From NCBI RefSeq assembly GCF_006575665.1, contig NZ_CP041253.1, forward strand, positions 1,183,501 to 1,247,500: 64,000 nucleotides of DNA, given 5' to 3'. Position 1 is the stretch's first letter. Each line of letters opens with the position of its first letter. The notes below the pieces were generated by a model that saw only the letters and a program-made list of their open reading frames with translations, was not told where the DNA came from and ran no database searches. The stretch is from Echinicola soli. Lineage in GTDB: Bacteria; Bacteroidota; Bacteroidia; Cytophagales; Cyclobacteriaceae. The position numbers and the translations under genes were made by a program. Shown piece after piece: positions 44,824 to 53,529 of the stretch.

Positions 44824-45022
44824 GCAGATGAGTATCTATTACCGCATCAGGGAAGACTATGTAGAGGTCCTCTTGCTTCGGCTACGCTCAGCCAGCCACC
44901 GGAGTTTAGCCGTTCATTAGTTTCCCTGAGCGGAGGCGAAGGGAACTAATGGGGCTTGAAAAGATCAAAGCATAACTTTTTTAAAACACCCTACGTTATC
45001 CATATTGAAATAAAAGTAGAAT

Positions 45023-45751
45023 ATGAGGATCAGAGAACTTCTTCAGATCAAAGATCACCGTCCATGGGAACTTCCAAAAAGAAAATGGAGCTATTATCAA
45101 GAATGGAATGACGCAGTTTTTTTGCATTGGCCTGTTGACGAAACAGCATTGAGAAAGTGGGTACCTGCCGAACTGGAGATTGACTTCTTTGATGGACAGG
45201 CGTGGATTTCTGTGGTGGCTTTTACGATGGAAAAGATTCGGCCAAGAAATTTGCCACCATTTCCGCCAATTTCAAATTTTCATGAGATTAATATTCGCAC
45301 TTATGTCAAGTATAAAGGCAAGCAGGGTGTTTATTTTTTGAGTATCGAAGGTGGCAAAAGGACTTCTTGTAAAGTAGCCAAAAGCCTGTCAGCATTGCCT
45401 TATCGTTTTTCGCCCATGAAAAGGGTAAATGGGAGTTATCATGCCGCTAATGCAGCATGTCAGGACGAACTGCAATTGAAGTTCCGGATAGAGGCAACTC
45501 TGGAGGAAAAGTCTCCGCTGGAATGGTGGCTCATGGAACGTTATGCCCTGTTTCAGGATAGCCCTAACGCGATCAATGCTTATGAAATCCATCATACACC
45601 TTGGCCTGCCCGAAAAATTGCTTTAACCAAAGCTTTCATAAAATATCCCAGGTTTTCTAAACTATTTCATGGCCAACCAGTATTAAGTCACTATTCTCCA
45701 GGGGTTAAAGTGCTGGCCTGGGCTAATGAAAAAAGTATGAGCATGGAATAA
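45023..45751 (+). CDS. DUF2071 (YqjF-like) protein
   Basis: A 242-residue soluble protein of the DUF2071/YqjF family. Features: RPWELPKRKWSYYQEWNDAVFLHWPVD at ~13-40, LEIDFFDGQAWISVVAFTMEKIRPR, FHEINIRTYVKYKGKQGVYFLSIEG (~88-112) and a late HPxLxSHYSPGVKV-like segment. The family is widespread and has an acetoacetate-decarboxylase-like fold, but no proven reaction. It stands alone on this strand. Confidence 0.85.
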   Translation: MRIRELLQIKDHRPWELPKRKWSYYQEWNDAVFLHWPVDETALRKWVPAELEIDFFDGQAWISVVAFTMEKIRPRNLPPFPPISNFHEINIRTYVKYKGKQGVYFLSIEGGKRTSCKVAKSLSALPYRFSPMKRVNGSYHAANAACQDELQLKFRIEATLEEKSPLEWWLMERYALFQDSPNAINAYEIHHTPWPARKIALTKAFIKYPRFSKLFHGQPVLSHYSPGVKVLAWANEKSMSME

Positions 45752-45956
45752 CATCTGGAATATAAACGGAAAATTCTGTAAATTAATGCGAGTTCGAACC
45801 ATAGACCGTTCCCGAAAACTTTCGGGACAGGCTATTCTAGGGTCAGAGGGCCGAAGACCCTACCAAAAGGCAGGGTAGCAATGATGGTTTTTGGCGATGA
45901 TTATTCCGAACTGATGTTAAATTAAACTATCAAACCTCAACCAAAGTCCTTTTGTT

Positions 45957-46346
45957 ATGAACAATGATATCCGTACGTATCATGAAGCCCAATCGGAAGA
46001 AGACAGGATTATTTGTGACAGGTTGTTTCAGCTAATTGACGAAAACCTGTCTGGTTCAGAAAGCAAGGTTTGGCATGCACATCCGGTCTGGTTCCTGGAT
46101 GGTAATCCCATCGTGGGCTATAGCAAATTGAAAGGATGCATCCGGCTGTTGTTTTGGAGTGGGCAGTCCTTTGATGAACCGGAGCTAAAGCCGGAGGGAA
46201 AGTTCAAAGCCGCCGAAATCCGCTATACTAGTGGAGATCAAATCAATAGTCAGGATCTCAAACGCTGGCTGGAAAAATCCCGCATGATCCAATGGGATTA
46301 TAAGCATATCGTTAAGAGAAAAGGACGCTTGGAACGGTTAGTTTAA
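45957..46346 (+). CDS. DUF1801 domain protein
   Basis: A 129-residue protein of the DUF1801 type: helices around AQSEEDRIICDRLFQLIDENLSGS (~9-33), the central WHAHPVWFLDGNPIVGYSKLKGCIRLLFWSGQSF (~40-73) and the C-terminal IRYTSGDQINSQDLKRWLEKSR. Family function is unknown, with a fold related to CyaY/iron-scaffold-like proteins. The 205 bases upstream are non-coding and hold a TTCCCGAAAACTTTCGGGA hairpin near 45810. Confidence 0.8.
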   Translation: MNNDIRTYHEAQSEEDRIICDRLFQLIDENLSGSESKVWHAHPVWFLDGNPIVGYSKLKGCIRLLFWSGQSFDEPELKPEGKFKAAEIRYTSGDQINSQDLKRWLEKSRMIQWDYKHIVKRKGRLERLV

Positions 46347-46506
46347 TGTGAATTCGGAGAAAATGCATCATTTGAGGTCTATTTTGTCATTAACCATAAG
46401 CGAATCACTGCCGTAACATCTTTATGGGACTCCCTTACCACAGCGAGATGACAGACCAAGCCGCTTTTTGTCACTGCTAATTCAAACTGATGTTAGTTTA
46501 TGTAAT

Positions 46507-47018
46507 ATGAAAAGGAGAAAATTCATCAGGAATACTATTTTGGGTACCATGGGAGCGGGCATCTTGGGCGCTGCTTATGCCTACCAGATAGAATTTTTTT
46601 GGTTAGAATTTGTAAGGAAGAAGATGCTTATCCGCAATTTACCTGCTCATCTTACAGGCAAATCTTTGATCCAAATAAGTGATATCCATGTAGGCAACCG
46701 CTTTGATTATCGCTATATCATCGATGCATTTAAAAAAGCCCGGCAATTCAAGCCTGACGTCGTGGTGTATACAGGAGATTATGCGAGTTATGAGAATCAA
46801 GAGCAGTTTGGACAATTGGAGGTGGTAGTAAAGTACGCTGAAAAAGGGAGGAGAGGAACAGCTGGAATCTTAGGAAATCATGATTAAAATATACTGCCGG
46901 AGAATTTGATTTGGGAGATGGAAGAATGTTGTACATTAATCGTGCAGTGGGCCACTTATGGCAAGTACGGTTTAATGTCCGGCCTGAAATTACCATTTTT
47001 CAATTGGAACGGGCTTAA
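46507..47018 (+). pseudogene. Metallophosphoesterase with an internal deletion
   Basis: The N-terminal part reads MKRRKFIRNTILGTMG (Tat-like signal), SLIQISDIHVGNRFDYR and VYTGDYASY, and stops right after GILGNHD at 46887. From 46889 a different frame gives KYTAGEFDLGDGRMLYINRA and GHLWQVRFNVRPEITIFQL, ending TAA 47016-47018. These are the beginning and end of one YkuE-like phosphoesterase; the middle, including the later metal ligands (GHTH), is gone. Ancestral length would be about 380-410 residues. Not functional as it stands. Confidence 0.8.
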
Positions 47019-47222
47019 ATGTCGGAGAAGAAACCTTTATTTGTGCGGCAGCATATTGTCGGTGATTGATAGGAAATTTAATGCTCCTTGATTGAGGAAA
47101 GCAGTTCAGACACTATTTTCCGACTAATTGCAACCAAATTTTACCTGTAGAATGGTTTTAGAAGACAGTAAATGAACTTGGATAATCATATAAATGTTTA
47201 AATTTGAACAAACTATGTTGTG

Positions 47223-47387
47223 ATGGTTACAATAATAAAAAAAGGATTAGATAAGAAGATTTTAGATAAGCTTTTTCAGAAAGCGTTAAAAATCAAAGGG
47301 GTAAATACCCACAAGTATTGTGGAGTAATCCGCCTGAAAGAAGATCCTTTAGTCATTCAAAATCGAATGAGGGATGAATGGGAATAG
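47223..47387 (+). CDS. Antitoxin of a PIN-type toxin-antitoxin pair
   Basis: A 54-residue ORF: MVTIIKKGLDKKILDKLFQK..., then the segment CGVIRLKEDPLVIQNRMRDEWE at its end. The Cys-Gly-x-Ile-x-Leu-Lys-Glu-Asp-Pro...MRDEW tail is one I recall from small antitoxins found beside PIN-domain toxins in Bacteroidota. The stop overlaps the toxin start by 14 bases, the usual coupling of such pairs. This antitoxin is intact while the toxin is broken. Confidence 0.72.
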   Translation: MVTIIKKGLDKKILDKLFQKALKIKGVNTHKYCGVIRLKEDPLVIQNRMRDEWE

Positions 47388-47744
47388 TGTTCTATTGGAT
47401 ACTAATTTAGTACTTTACCTGCTTTTGGGAGATGAGGACCTATCTACCTTATTATATAACAAAAAACTATATGTGTCCTTTGTTACTCAGCTTGAATTAT
47501 TAGGGTATCAGGACATTGAAGAACATGAGCAGCAAGAAATCAGGAATTTTTTGGAAGACTGCGTAATTATCGATATCAATAACCGGATTAAGGAAGAAGT
47601 AATTAGGATAAAACAGTCCGGAAAAATCAAATTGCCCGATAGTATCATCTTGGCTACCTCAAAATATTGGCGTTCCCGTAATTACTTCAGATACTGACTT
47701 TTAGTAAGATTAAAGAAGCAAATCTAATTTACTACGACAAATAG
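47374..47744 (+). pseudogene. PIN-domain toxin (VapC-like) inactivated by two frameshifts
   Basis: The frame begins MNGNSVLLDTNLVLYLLLGD, with the first PIN acidic residue in LLDTN (Asp 9), and continues through VSFVTQLELLGY with the conserved Glu and IKLPDSIILATSKY with the conserved Asp. After SKY the frame breaks and ends at 47697. In the next frame the family continues as GVPVITSDTDF, and a second shift restores SKIKEANLIYYDK with a TAG at 47742-47744. Two compensating indels therefore separate the last acidic residues (ITSDTDF) from the rest, predicting loss of nuclease activity. Confidence 0.75.
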
Positions 47745-47834
47745 ACGCTTATCATAAACAATTTGAGTCCAAAGTCAGCATCCATAGGGCAAGATCGAAT
47801 AACTTTTCACAAGTTTTTGTAACGGGATTATTGA

Positions 47835-48260
47835 ATGAAAAAAGAAATTTATTGGCTTATCGGTACAGTGATCTTAGTGCTTGCTTTGCACCTGTTTCAT
47901 TTTGGATGGGCGGGCTTTGAGCCGGAAACCCAATTTGATCTCCGGATTTTTGATACTCATTTAGCCATGAGCAGCTTGTATTTTTTGTGGCCTTTTGCGG
48001 TAGCCTGTTTTTTTGTGGTCTATTTGGTAAAGGTTATCGCATTGGGTTTTAGCAGTGGACCGGCCAATTTAATTTTGATGATCACATCCATTTTCCTTTT
48101 ACTGTTTACCACCCGTGGTGGTCTGATTATGGGCGGGGTATTGGAAGGCGATTCATTGCTCAATTTTGCCTCGGCCATGGTCCTGGTACAGCTGGTACTG
48201 TTGGTTTTACTGGCCTATACTGCTTTTCGCACAGGGAATTTAAAAAAGTATGGGTGGTGA
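47835..48260 (+). CDS. Four-helix membrane protein of unknown function
   Basis: A 141-residue integral membrane protein with hydrophobic helices at about 7-26, 44-70, 78-96 and 112-132 and a polar loop (FGWAGFEPETQFDLRIFD) between the first two. No motif or family recognised. It lies 49 bases before the Crp/Fnr regulator on the same strand; the two may share a transcript. Confidence 0.65.
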   Translation: MKKEIYWLIGTVILVLALHLFHFGWAGFEPETQFDLRIFDTHLAMSSLYFLWPFAVACFFVVYLVKVIALGFSSGPANLILMITSIFLLLFTTRGGLIMGGVLEGDSLLNFASAMVLVQLVLLVLLAYTAFRTGNLKKYGW

Positions 48261-48309
48261 GTATCAGGAGATGATGGTGGATTATAAGGATTAACTTAAT
48301 AGCGTCGGC

Positions 48310-48879
48310 ATGAATGCTCAATTGCTCAAAAACATAGCAAAATACGTAACACTCAGCCCGGAGGAGATTGATCTTTTTCATACGTTCTGGATGGAAAAGA
48401 TACTTCTGAAAGGAGACTATCTGCTGAGAAATGGAGAGGTATCCAAAAGTGATAATTACGTGGTCAAGGGTGCACTGAAGGCATTTTATATTTCAGATAA
48501 GGGCAATGAGGAGATTTTGTATTTTGCCATTGACGATTGGTGGGCGACAGACATCCTGAGTTTTCAAAAACAAACACCCTCCATTTATAATATTCAGGCA
48601 TTGGAAGACACCCTGCTATTGCAAATTCATCGTGATTCCTTTCAGGAAATGCTGAAACGTATTCCAAAGTTAGAGTCCTATTTTAGAAGTATCTTGGAGA
48701 GCTATGTGGGGAGTTTACAGCAGCGCATTATCACTACCAATTCAAGTAATGCTGAGCAGAACTACATTGATTTCGTGGAGAAATATCCAACTATTTCAGC
48801 TAAAGTACCCCAATACCTGATAGCTTCCTACCTGGGTGTTACACCGGAATTTATCAGCCGTATAAGAAAAAGAAAGTAA
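48310..48879 (+). CDS. Crp/Fnr family transcriptional regulator
   Basis: A 189-residue regulator of the short Bacteroidota Crp/Fnr type. The cyclic-nucleotide-binding-like barrel spans about 20-120 (KGDYLLRNGEVSKSDNYVVKGALKAFYISDKGNEEILYF), followed by the dimer helix and a winged helix ending VPQYLIASYLGVTPEFISRIRKRK, where the recognition helix is at the very C-terminus. No Cys cluster for an Fe-S centre. It precedes the azoreductase-like gene by 76 bases on the same strand and may control it. Confidence 0.9.
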   Translation: MNAQLLKNIAKYVTLSPEEIDLFHTFWMEKILLKGDYLLRNGEVSKSDNYVVKGALKAFYISDKGNEEILYFAIDDWWATDILSFQKQTPSIYNIQALEDTLLLQIHRDSFQEMLKRIPKLESYFRSILESYVGSLQQRIITTNSSNAEQNYIDFVEKYPTISAKVPQYLIASYLGVTPEFISRIRKRK

Positions 48880-48955
48880 TGCTGATTGAACTAGGTCAAT
48901 TTTTTTGTGTCACCTGATTGGGATTTTTGCATGGTAAACTAAATGCAAAAATCAT

Positions 48956-49579
48956 ATGAAAAAGGTATTGGTCATCAACGCCAGCGCAAGGAAGGAAAAA
49001 TCACATAGCCGTAAGCTTGCGGAATTGTTCATGGAAAATTGGCTAGCAAAAAATCAAGCTGATTCGGTTACCAACAGGGAAGTGGGGCTAAGTGAAATTC
49101 CCCCGATTGATGAAGACTGGATAGCCAGCGCTTTCGTCAAACCTGAAGCGAGAACCAAGGAAAACCAAAAAGGAGTGGACTTCAGTAATGAGCTTATAAA
49201 AGAACTAAAGGATCACGACGTCTATGTAATTGCCACTCCCATGTACAATTGGTCAATCCCAAGTGGATTGAAAGCCTATATTGACCAGATTATGAGGATC
49301 AACGAAACATGGAAATTTCGTTCGGGGAAGCCAGATGGAGATTATGTCGGTTTATTGGAAAATAAGAAATTGTATATCCTATCGAGTAGAGGTGATGCGG
49401 CATATGGTGAAGGAGAAAAAAACGGCCATATGAATTACCAAACTACTTACTTGAAATTTATTTTCGCGATGATGGGAGTTAAGGATGTTACCGTTATTTC
49501 CTTGGATAATGAGGAATTTGGAGGGGAACGTTTTGAAAAATCCAAGCTCGAGATTCATAAAAGAATCAAGGCGATCTAA
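48956..49579 (+). CDS. azoR: FMN-dependent NADH azoreductase-like flavoprotein
   Basis: A 207-residue flavodoxin-fold protein. FMN phosphate loop INASARKEKSHSRKLAELF at ~7-25, ATPMYNWSIPSGLKAYIDQIMR (~93-114) and ILSSRGDAAYGEG (~141-153) match the AzoR/NQO1-like group, which reduces quinones and azo compounds with NAD(P)H. Often induced by electrophile stress. It follows a Crp/Fnr regulator in the same direction. Confidence 0.87.
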   Translation: MKKVLVINASARKEKSHSRKLAELFMENWLAKNQADSVTNREVGLSEIPPIDEDWIASAFVKPEARTKENQKGVDFSNELIKELKDHDVYVIATPMYNWSIPSGLKAYIDQIMRINETWKFRSGKPDGDYVGLLENKKLYILSSRGDAAYGEGEKNGHMNYQTTYLKFIFAMMGVKDVTVISLDNEEFGGERFEKSKLEIHKRIKAI

Positions 49580-50113
49580 GGTGATTGTTTTATACTGGCG
49601 TCAGAGAAAAAAATCGTCAAAATGAAAAAAACAACTGTTTTCACCCCTAAATCCCCTAAAGGGGAGCTTTAGAAAGTTCCCCTTAGGGGATGGGGGTCAT
49701 TTCAGGGATTGGAATAAAAACCCTCAAATTTCTATTTAAAGACAGTTTTTGATCATATTTGAAATTTAGTAGGACGCCAGTGAGTGTTTTACTTTCTTTG
49801 ATATAGCTAGTGGTGACTTCACTTAGCCAGTCATAGCAAAGTGAGTAAAAGAAGATCCTGTATTTGTCCGCTTGGAGGATGTCCATCTGTGGTTAACTTC
49901 TCTCTTAATAGCATTGGGTAATGTCCATGGCACAAATCCTCCTTATATTCATTCCCGATTTCATATCCAGAACAGCACCTGCCACTTTCCAACCTCTTAA
50001 TCTTCCAACATTTAATCCGACCAACCTTCTAACTTTTTTAACCCAAAATAGTATGCATGCATACAAAATTATTATTATATTACGTTATGTAAATATAGAA
50101 ACGACCTGAGACG
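49580..50113. other. Gene-free region with a hairpin repeat
   Basis: 534 bases. A strong hairpin pairs ATCCCCTAAAGGGGA at 49651-49665 with its near complement at 49677-49691; each arm is itself palindromic. A 67-codon leftward frame (49683-49886) lies here but has no recognisable character. The right part, up to the MarR gene, is AT-rich and probably its promoter. Confidence 0.45.
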
Positions 50114-50551
50114 ATGAAGCCGGAAGAAACCGTCGATTTCCACATCAAAACTGCCTGGCATGCCATTTCCCGCATGTATAACCAAAAAGCAGTGGAAGAG
50201 GGATTTACTACCTCGATAGGTTTTGTGCTGATCAATATCAACTCACACGAAGGCACTCCTGCGACCAAGATTGCCCCTTTGATGGGATTGGAGTCCAGAA
50301 GCCTTACCCGCATACTCAAAACGATGGAAGAAAAAGGCCTCATTTGCCGTAGACCTGATCCTTCCGATAAGCGTTCGGTCCGCATTTTTTTGACCCCTGA
50401 GGGCAAGCGGAAAAAAGAAAGATCCATCGAGACCATTCAGGAATTTAACCATGCCATTCGTGAAATAGTCAACAAGAGGGAAATGGACACTTTCTTCAGG
50501 GTATTTCAAAAAATCAACCAAGTAATCGAAAAACAATCAACTGATTTATAG
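50114..50551 (+). CDS. MarR family transcriptional regulator
   Basis: A 145-residue winged-helix repressor. Helices at 10-40, the recognition region EGTPATKIAPLMGLESRSLTRILKTMEEKGLICRRPDPSDKRSVRIFLTPEGKR at ~46-99 (wing with DxRSVR), and C-terminal dimerisation helices. MarR-type proteins upstream of fad genes commonly bind acyl-CoA and repress beta-oxidation. This one precedes fadN by 128 bases on the same strand, so that role is likely. No operator palindrome was identified. Confidence 0.9.
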   Translation: MKPEETVDFHIKTAWHAISRMYNQKAVEEGFTTSIGFVLININSHEGTPATKIAPLMGLESRSLTRILKTMEEKGLICRRPDPSDKRSVRIFLTPEGKRKKERSIETIQEFNHAIREIVNKREMDTFFRVFQKINQVIEKQSTDL

Positions 50552-50679
50552 TTTGCCCAAGTTGGGATTATTTTACTAGAAATTATTGCTATGAAACCGA
50601 GCATGATGCAGATCACTCCGGGAGGAGCCAGTGTAAATTGTGAGGTTCCATTTGACCATTGAAAACAAATTAAAATCAA

Positions 50680-53085
50680 ATGAAACGAGCCATTCAGAAA
50701 GTTGCTATTTTAGGTTCAGGAGTAATGGGATCCAGGATCGCTTGCCATTTTGCCAATATCGGTGTGCAGGTACTATTACTGGATATTTTGCCCAAAGAAC
50801 CCAATGAAGCCGAAAACAAAAAAGACCTGACCCTGAAAGACAGGGCGGTCCGTAACAGGTTGGTCAATGAGGCCTTACAAAAGGCACTCAAGTCCAAGCC
50901 TTCGCCGATTTATGATCAGGCTTTTGCCGATCGTATCCAGACGGGTAATTTTGAAGACGATCTTCCCAAAATCAAAGACTGCGATTGGGTGATCGAGGTG
51001 GTTGTAGAGCGGCTGGATATAAAGCAGTCCCTTTATGAAAAGGTAGAACTACACCGCAAGCCGGGCACGCTGATCTCCTCCAATACCTCAGGCATTCCAA
51101 TGCAGATGCTCTGCGAGGGAAGAAGTGAAGACTTCCAGACCCATTTCTGCGGAACGCACTTTTTTAACCCGCCAAGATACCTACGGCTGTTGGAGATCAT
51201 TCCCGGACCGAAGACCGATCCGGCGATCATCGATTTTCTGATGGAATATGGAGACCGCTATCTAGGTAAGGAAACAGTGTTCTGTAAAGACACCCCGGCA
51301 TTTATCGCCAATAGGATCGGAGTCTACGCGATGATGTCCAGCATGCACATTATCGAAGAGATGGAGATGGGTATTTCGGAAGTGGATAAGTTGACAGGCA
51401 CTGTCATTGGCCGAGCCAAATCGGCTACCTTCCGCACCATGGATGTCGTCGGGCTGGATACCATGGTCAATGTCGCCAATAACCTGAGCAAAGCCCTGCA
51501 AAAAGATGAATCCAAAGAGCGGTTCAAACTGCCTGGGATCGTGGAGTTCCTTTCCGAAAAGAAATGGCTGGGTGACAAAACCGGACAGGGTTTTTTCCAT
51601 ATGATCCGGCATAAGGACGGCAGTAAAGAACTCAAAGAAATCGATCTCAAAACCCATGAATATAAACCTGTCGAAAAACCTAAGTTCAAGGCACTGGAAG
51701 GTTCCAAAGAAATCAACGACCTGAAAAAGCGGATCAAGTTCCTGGTAAACTTTGACGATAAAGCCGGAGAATTTTACCGGGCTACTTTTTATGACCTGTT
51801 CCGCTATTGCTCGTTCCGGATTCCTGAAATTTCGGATGAACTCTACCGTATTGACCAGGCCGTTTGTGCAGGCTTTGGCTGGGAATACGGGCCATTTGAG
51901 AACTGGGATATTCTTGGTGTAAAAGATGCGGTCAAAAAGATGGAGGAAGCAGATCAAAAAGCCGCTGATTGGGTATATGAAATGCTTGATGCTGGAAATG
52001 ACAGTTTCTATCGCGTGGAAAATGGCAATCGCCAGTATTACGATATTCCTTCGAAATCCTATAAGGACATTCCTGGACAGCATGAATTTATCCTGCTGGA
52101 TACGCTTAAAGCAGCCAATAAAAAGATATGGGAAAATCCCGGTGCTACCATTTATGATATGGGCGATGAAGTGATCGGTCTGGAGTTCCATACCAAGATG
52201 AATTCCTTGGGTCAGGAAGTGATCGAAGGTATCAATACGGCCATCTCCATGGCCGAAAAAGATTACAAAGGGCTGGTGATCGGCAATGAGGGTGCCAACT
52301 TCTCGGCCGGTGCCAACCTGGCGATGCTGTTTATGTTTGCTGGAGATCAGGAGTTTGACGAGATCAATCTAATGATCGCCCAGTTCCAAAAAACCATGAT
52401 GCGTGTCCGATACAGCAGTGTTCCGGTGGTGGTGGCTCCGCACAATATGGCACTGGGCGGAGGTTGTGAAATGTCATTGCATGCCGATGCAGTACAGGCA
52501 CATGCCGAACTGTATATGGGTTTGGTGGAATTTGGCGTCGGCTTGATCCCTGCGGGAGGGGGTACCAAGGAGATGACCCTCCGGTTTTCCAATGCCATTC
52601 ATAGTGGTGATGTGGAAGTGAACAGGCTGCAGGAATACTTTATGAACATCGCGATGGCCAAAGTTTCCACTTCAGCAGAAGAAGCCCGCGGCCTCGGATA
52701 TTTGCAGGTCAAAGATGGCATCACCATGAACCGTAAACGGCAGTTTGCCGAGGCCAAAGCGAAAGTTATCGAACTATTTGACGAGGGGTATACACAACCT
52801 GTGCAGCAGACCAACATCAAGGTTTTGGGCAAAACTTCCCTGGCTTTGTTCGAAGCTGGAATTACCGGGATGCAGTATGGATCTTATATCTCTGACCACG
52901 ATGCGAAGATCGCCAGAAAACTGGCTTGGGTGATGAGTGGAGGCGATCTATCACAGCCTACAGAAGTAAGCGAACAGTACCTGCTGGACCTGGAACGCGA
53001 AGCCTTCCTCAGTCTCACCGGCGAGCAAAAAACCCAGGAAAGAATCCAGAGCATCCTGTTTAAGGGAAAAACATTGAGAAATTAG
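50680..53085 (+). CDS. fadN: 3-hydroxyacyl-CoA dehydrogenase / enoyl-CoA hydratase, FadN type
   Basis: An 801-residue bifunctional beta-oxidation enzyme. The NAD-binding dehydrogenase part is first (VAILGSGVMGSRIACHF at 8-24; ISSNTSGIPM; GTHFFNPPRYLRLLEIIPG; the 3HCDH C-terminal domains around FIANRIGVYAMM and RMDxxxL-type repeats), and the enoyl-CoA hydratase domain follows at about 490-720 (GANFSAGANLAMLF, oxyanion GGGCEMSLHADAVQAHAELYMGLVEFGVGLIPAGGGTKEM with both catalytic Glu). This order is that of Bacillus FadN, reversed from E. coli FadB. It leads the fadN-fadA-acyl-CoA dehydrogenase operon. Confidence 0.94.
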   Translation: MKRAIQKVAILGSGVMGSRIACHFANIGVQVLLLDILPKEPNEAENKKDLTLKDRAVRNRLVNEALQKALKSKPSPIYDQAFADRIQTGNFEDDLPKIKDCDWVIEVVVERLDIKQSLYEKVELHRKPGTLISSNTSGIPMQMLCEGRSEDFQTHFCGTHFFNPPRYLRLLEIIPGPKTDPAIIDFLMEYGDRYLGKETVFCKDTPAFIANRIGVYAMMSSMHIIEEMEMGISEVDKLTGTVIGRAKSATFRTMDVVGLDTMVNVANNLSKALQKDESKERFKLPGIVEFLSEKKWLGDKTGQGFFHMIRHKDGSKELKEIDLKTHEYKPVEKPKFKALEGSKEINDLKKRIKFLVNFDDKAGEFYRATFYDLFRYCSFRIPEISDELYRIDQAVCAGFGWEYGPFENWDILGVKDAVKKMEEADQKAADWVYEMLDAGNDSFYRVENGNRQYYDIPSKSYKDIPGQHEFILLDTLKAANKKIWENPGATIYDMGDEVIGLEFHTKMNSLGQEVIEGINTAISMAEKDYKGLVIGNEGANFSAGANLAMLFMFAGDQEFDEINLMIAQFQKTMMRVRYSSVPVVVAPHNMALGGGCEMSLHADAVQAHAELYMGLVEFGVGLIPAGGGTKEMTLRFSNAIHSGDVEVNRLQEYFMNIAMAKVSTSAEEARGLGYLQVKDGITMNRKRQFAEAKAKVIELFDEGYTQPVQQTNIKVLGKTSLALFEAGITGMQYGSYISDHDAKIARKLAWVMSGGDLSQPTEVSEQYLLDLEREAFLSLTGEQKTQERIQSILFKGKTLRN

Positions 53086-53135
53086 TATCAAGATAAGAAA
53101 TTACAAACATAATTTTCAATTAAACCCGTAATACG

Positions 53136-53489
53136 ATGCACAATTTTAAAGAACTAAAAGTATGGCAGAAATCTGTTGACTATGCCATAAAAATATACCA
53201 GATGACACAGGGCTTTCCTCAGGAAGAAAAATTCGGACTTACTTCTCAGATGAGAAGAGCAGGTGTTTCGATTCCCTCAAATATAGCAGAGGGCTGTACC
53301 AAAACCTCATATAAGTCTTTTGCTAATTCCTTGGAAATTAGTTTGGGAGAAAGCTTTGAATTAGAAACACAATTGGAAATCAGTAAAAGAATAGGACTTG
53401 TTACAGAAGATATGAACGAAGAAATTCAATCAGATTTGTCCGAAATACAACGGATGATAATTGGACTAAAATCAACTTTAACCAAGTAG
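53136..53489 (+). CDS. Four-helix bundle protein (S23/IVP family), intact copy
   Basis: A 117-residue helical protein of the four-helix-bundle / 23S rRNA intervening-sequence protein family: MHNFKELKVWQKSVDYAIKIY at the start, FGLTSQMRRAGVSIPSNIAEG (~34-54), SFANSLEISLGESFELETQLEIS (~61-83). The family has no proven function. It lies between fadN and fadA with gaps of 50 and 40 bases and has no evident link to fatty-acid oxidation. The downstream gap is made of repeated CTAGATACTAGC-like words. Confidence 0.88.
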   Translation: MHNFKELKVWQKSVDYAIKIYQMTQGFPQEEKFGLTSQMRRAGVSIPSNIAEGCTKTSYKSFANSLEISLGESFELETQLEISKRIGLVTEDMNEEIQSDLSEIQRMIIGLKSTLTK

Positions 53490-53529
53490 CTAAATCTAGA
53501 TACTAGCTACTAAAATCTAGATACTCGAC

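Noticed and set aside
49683..49886. 67-codon leftward frame after the azoreductase gene
   Set aside because: Begins within a hairpin repeat, has no recognisable family and no regulatory context.
50591..50662. 23-codon frame upstream of fadN
   Set aside because: Too short to judge and no leader-peptide features such as repeated codons or an attenuator hairpin.
51262..52191. 309-codon leftward frame
   Set aside because: Antisense shadow of fadN, whose motifs are complete.
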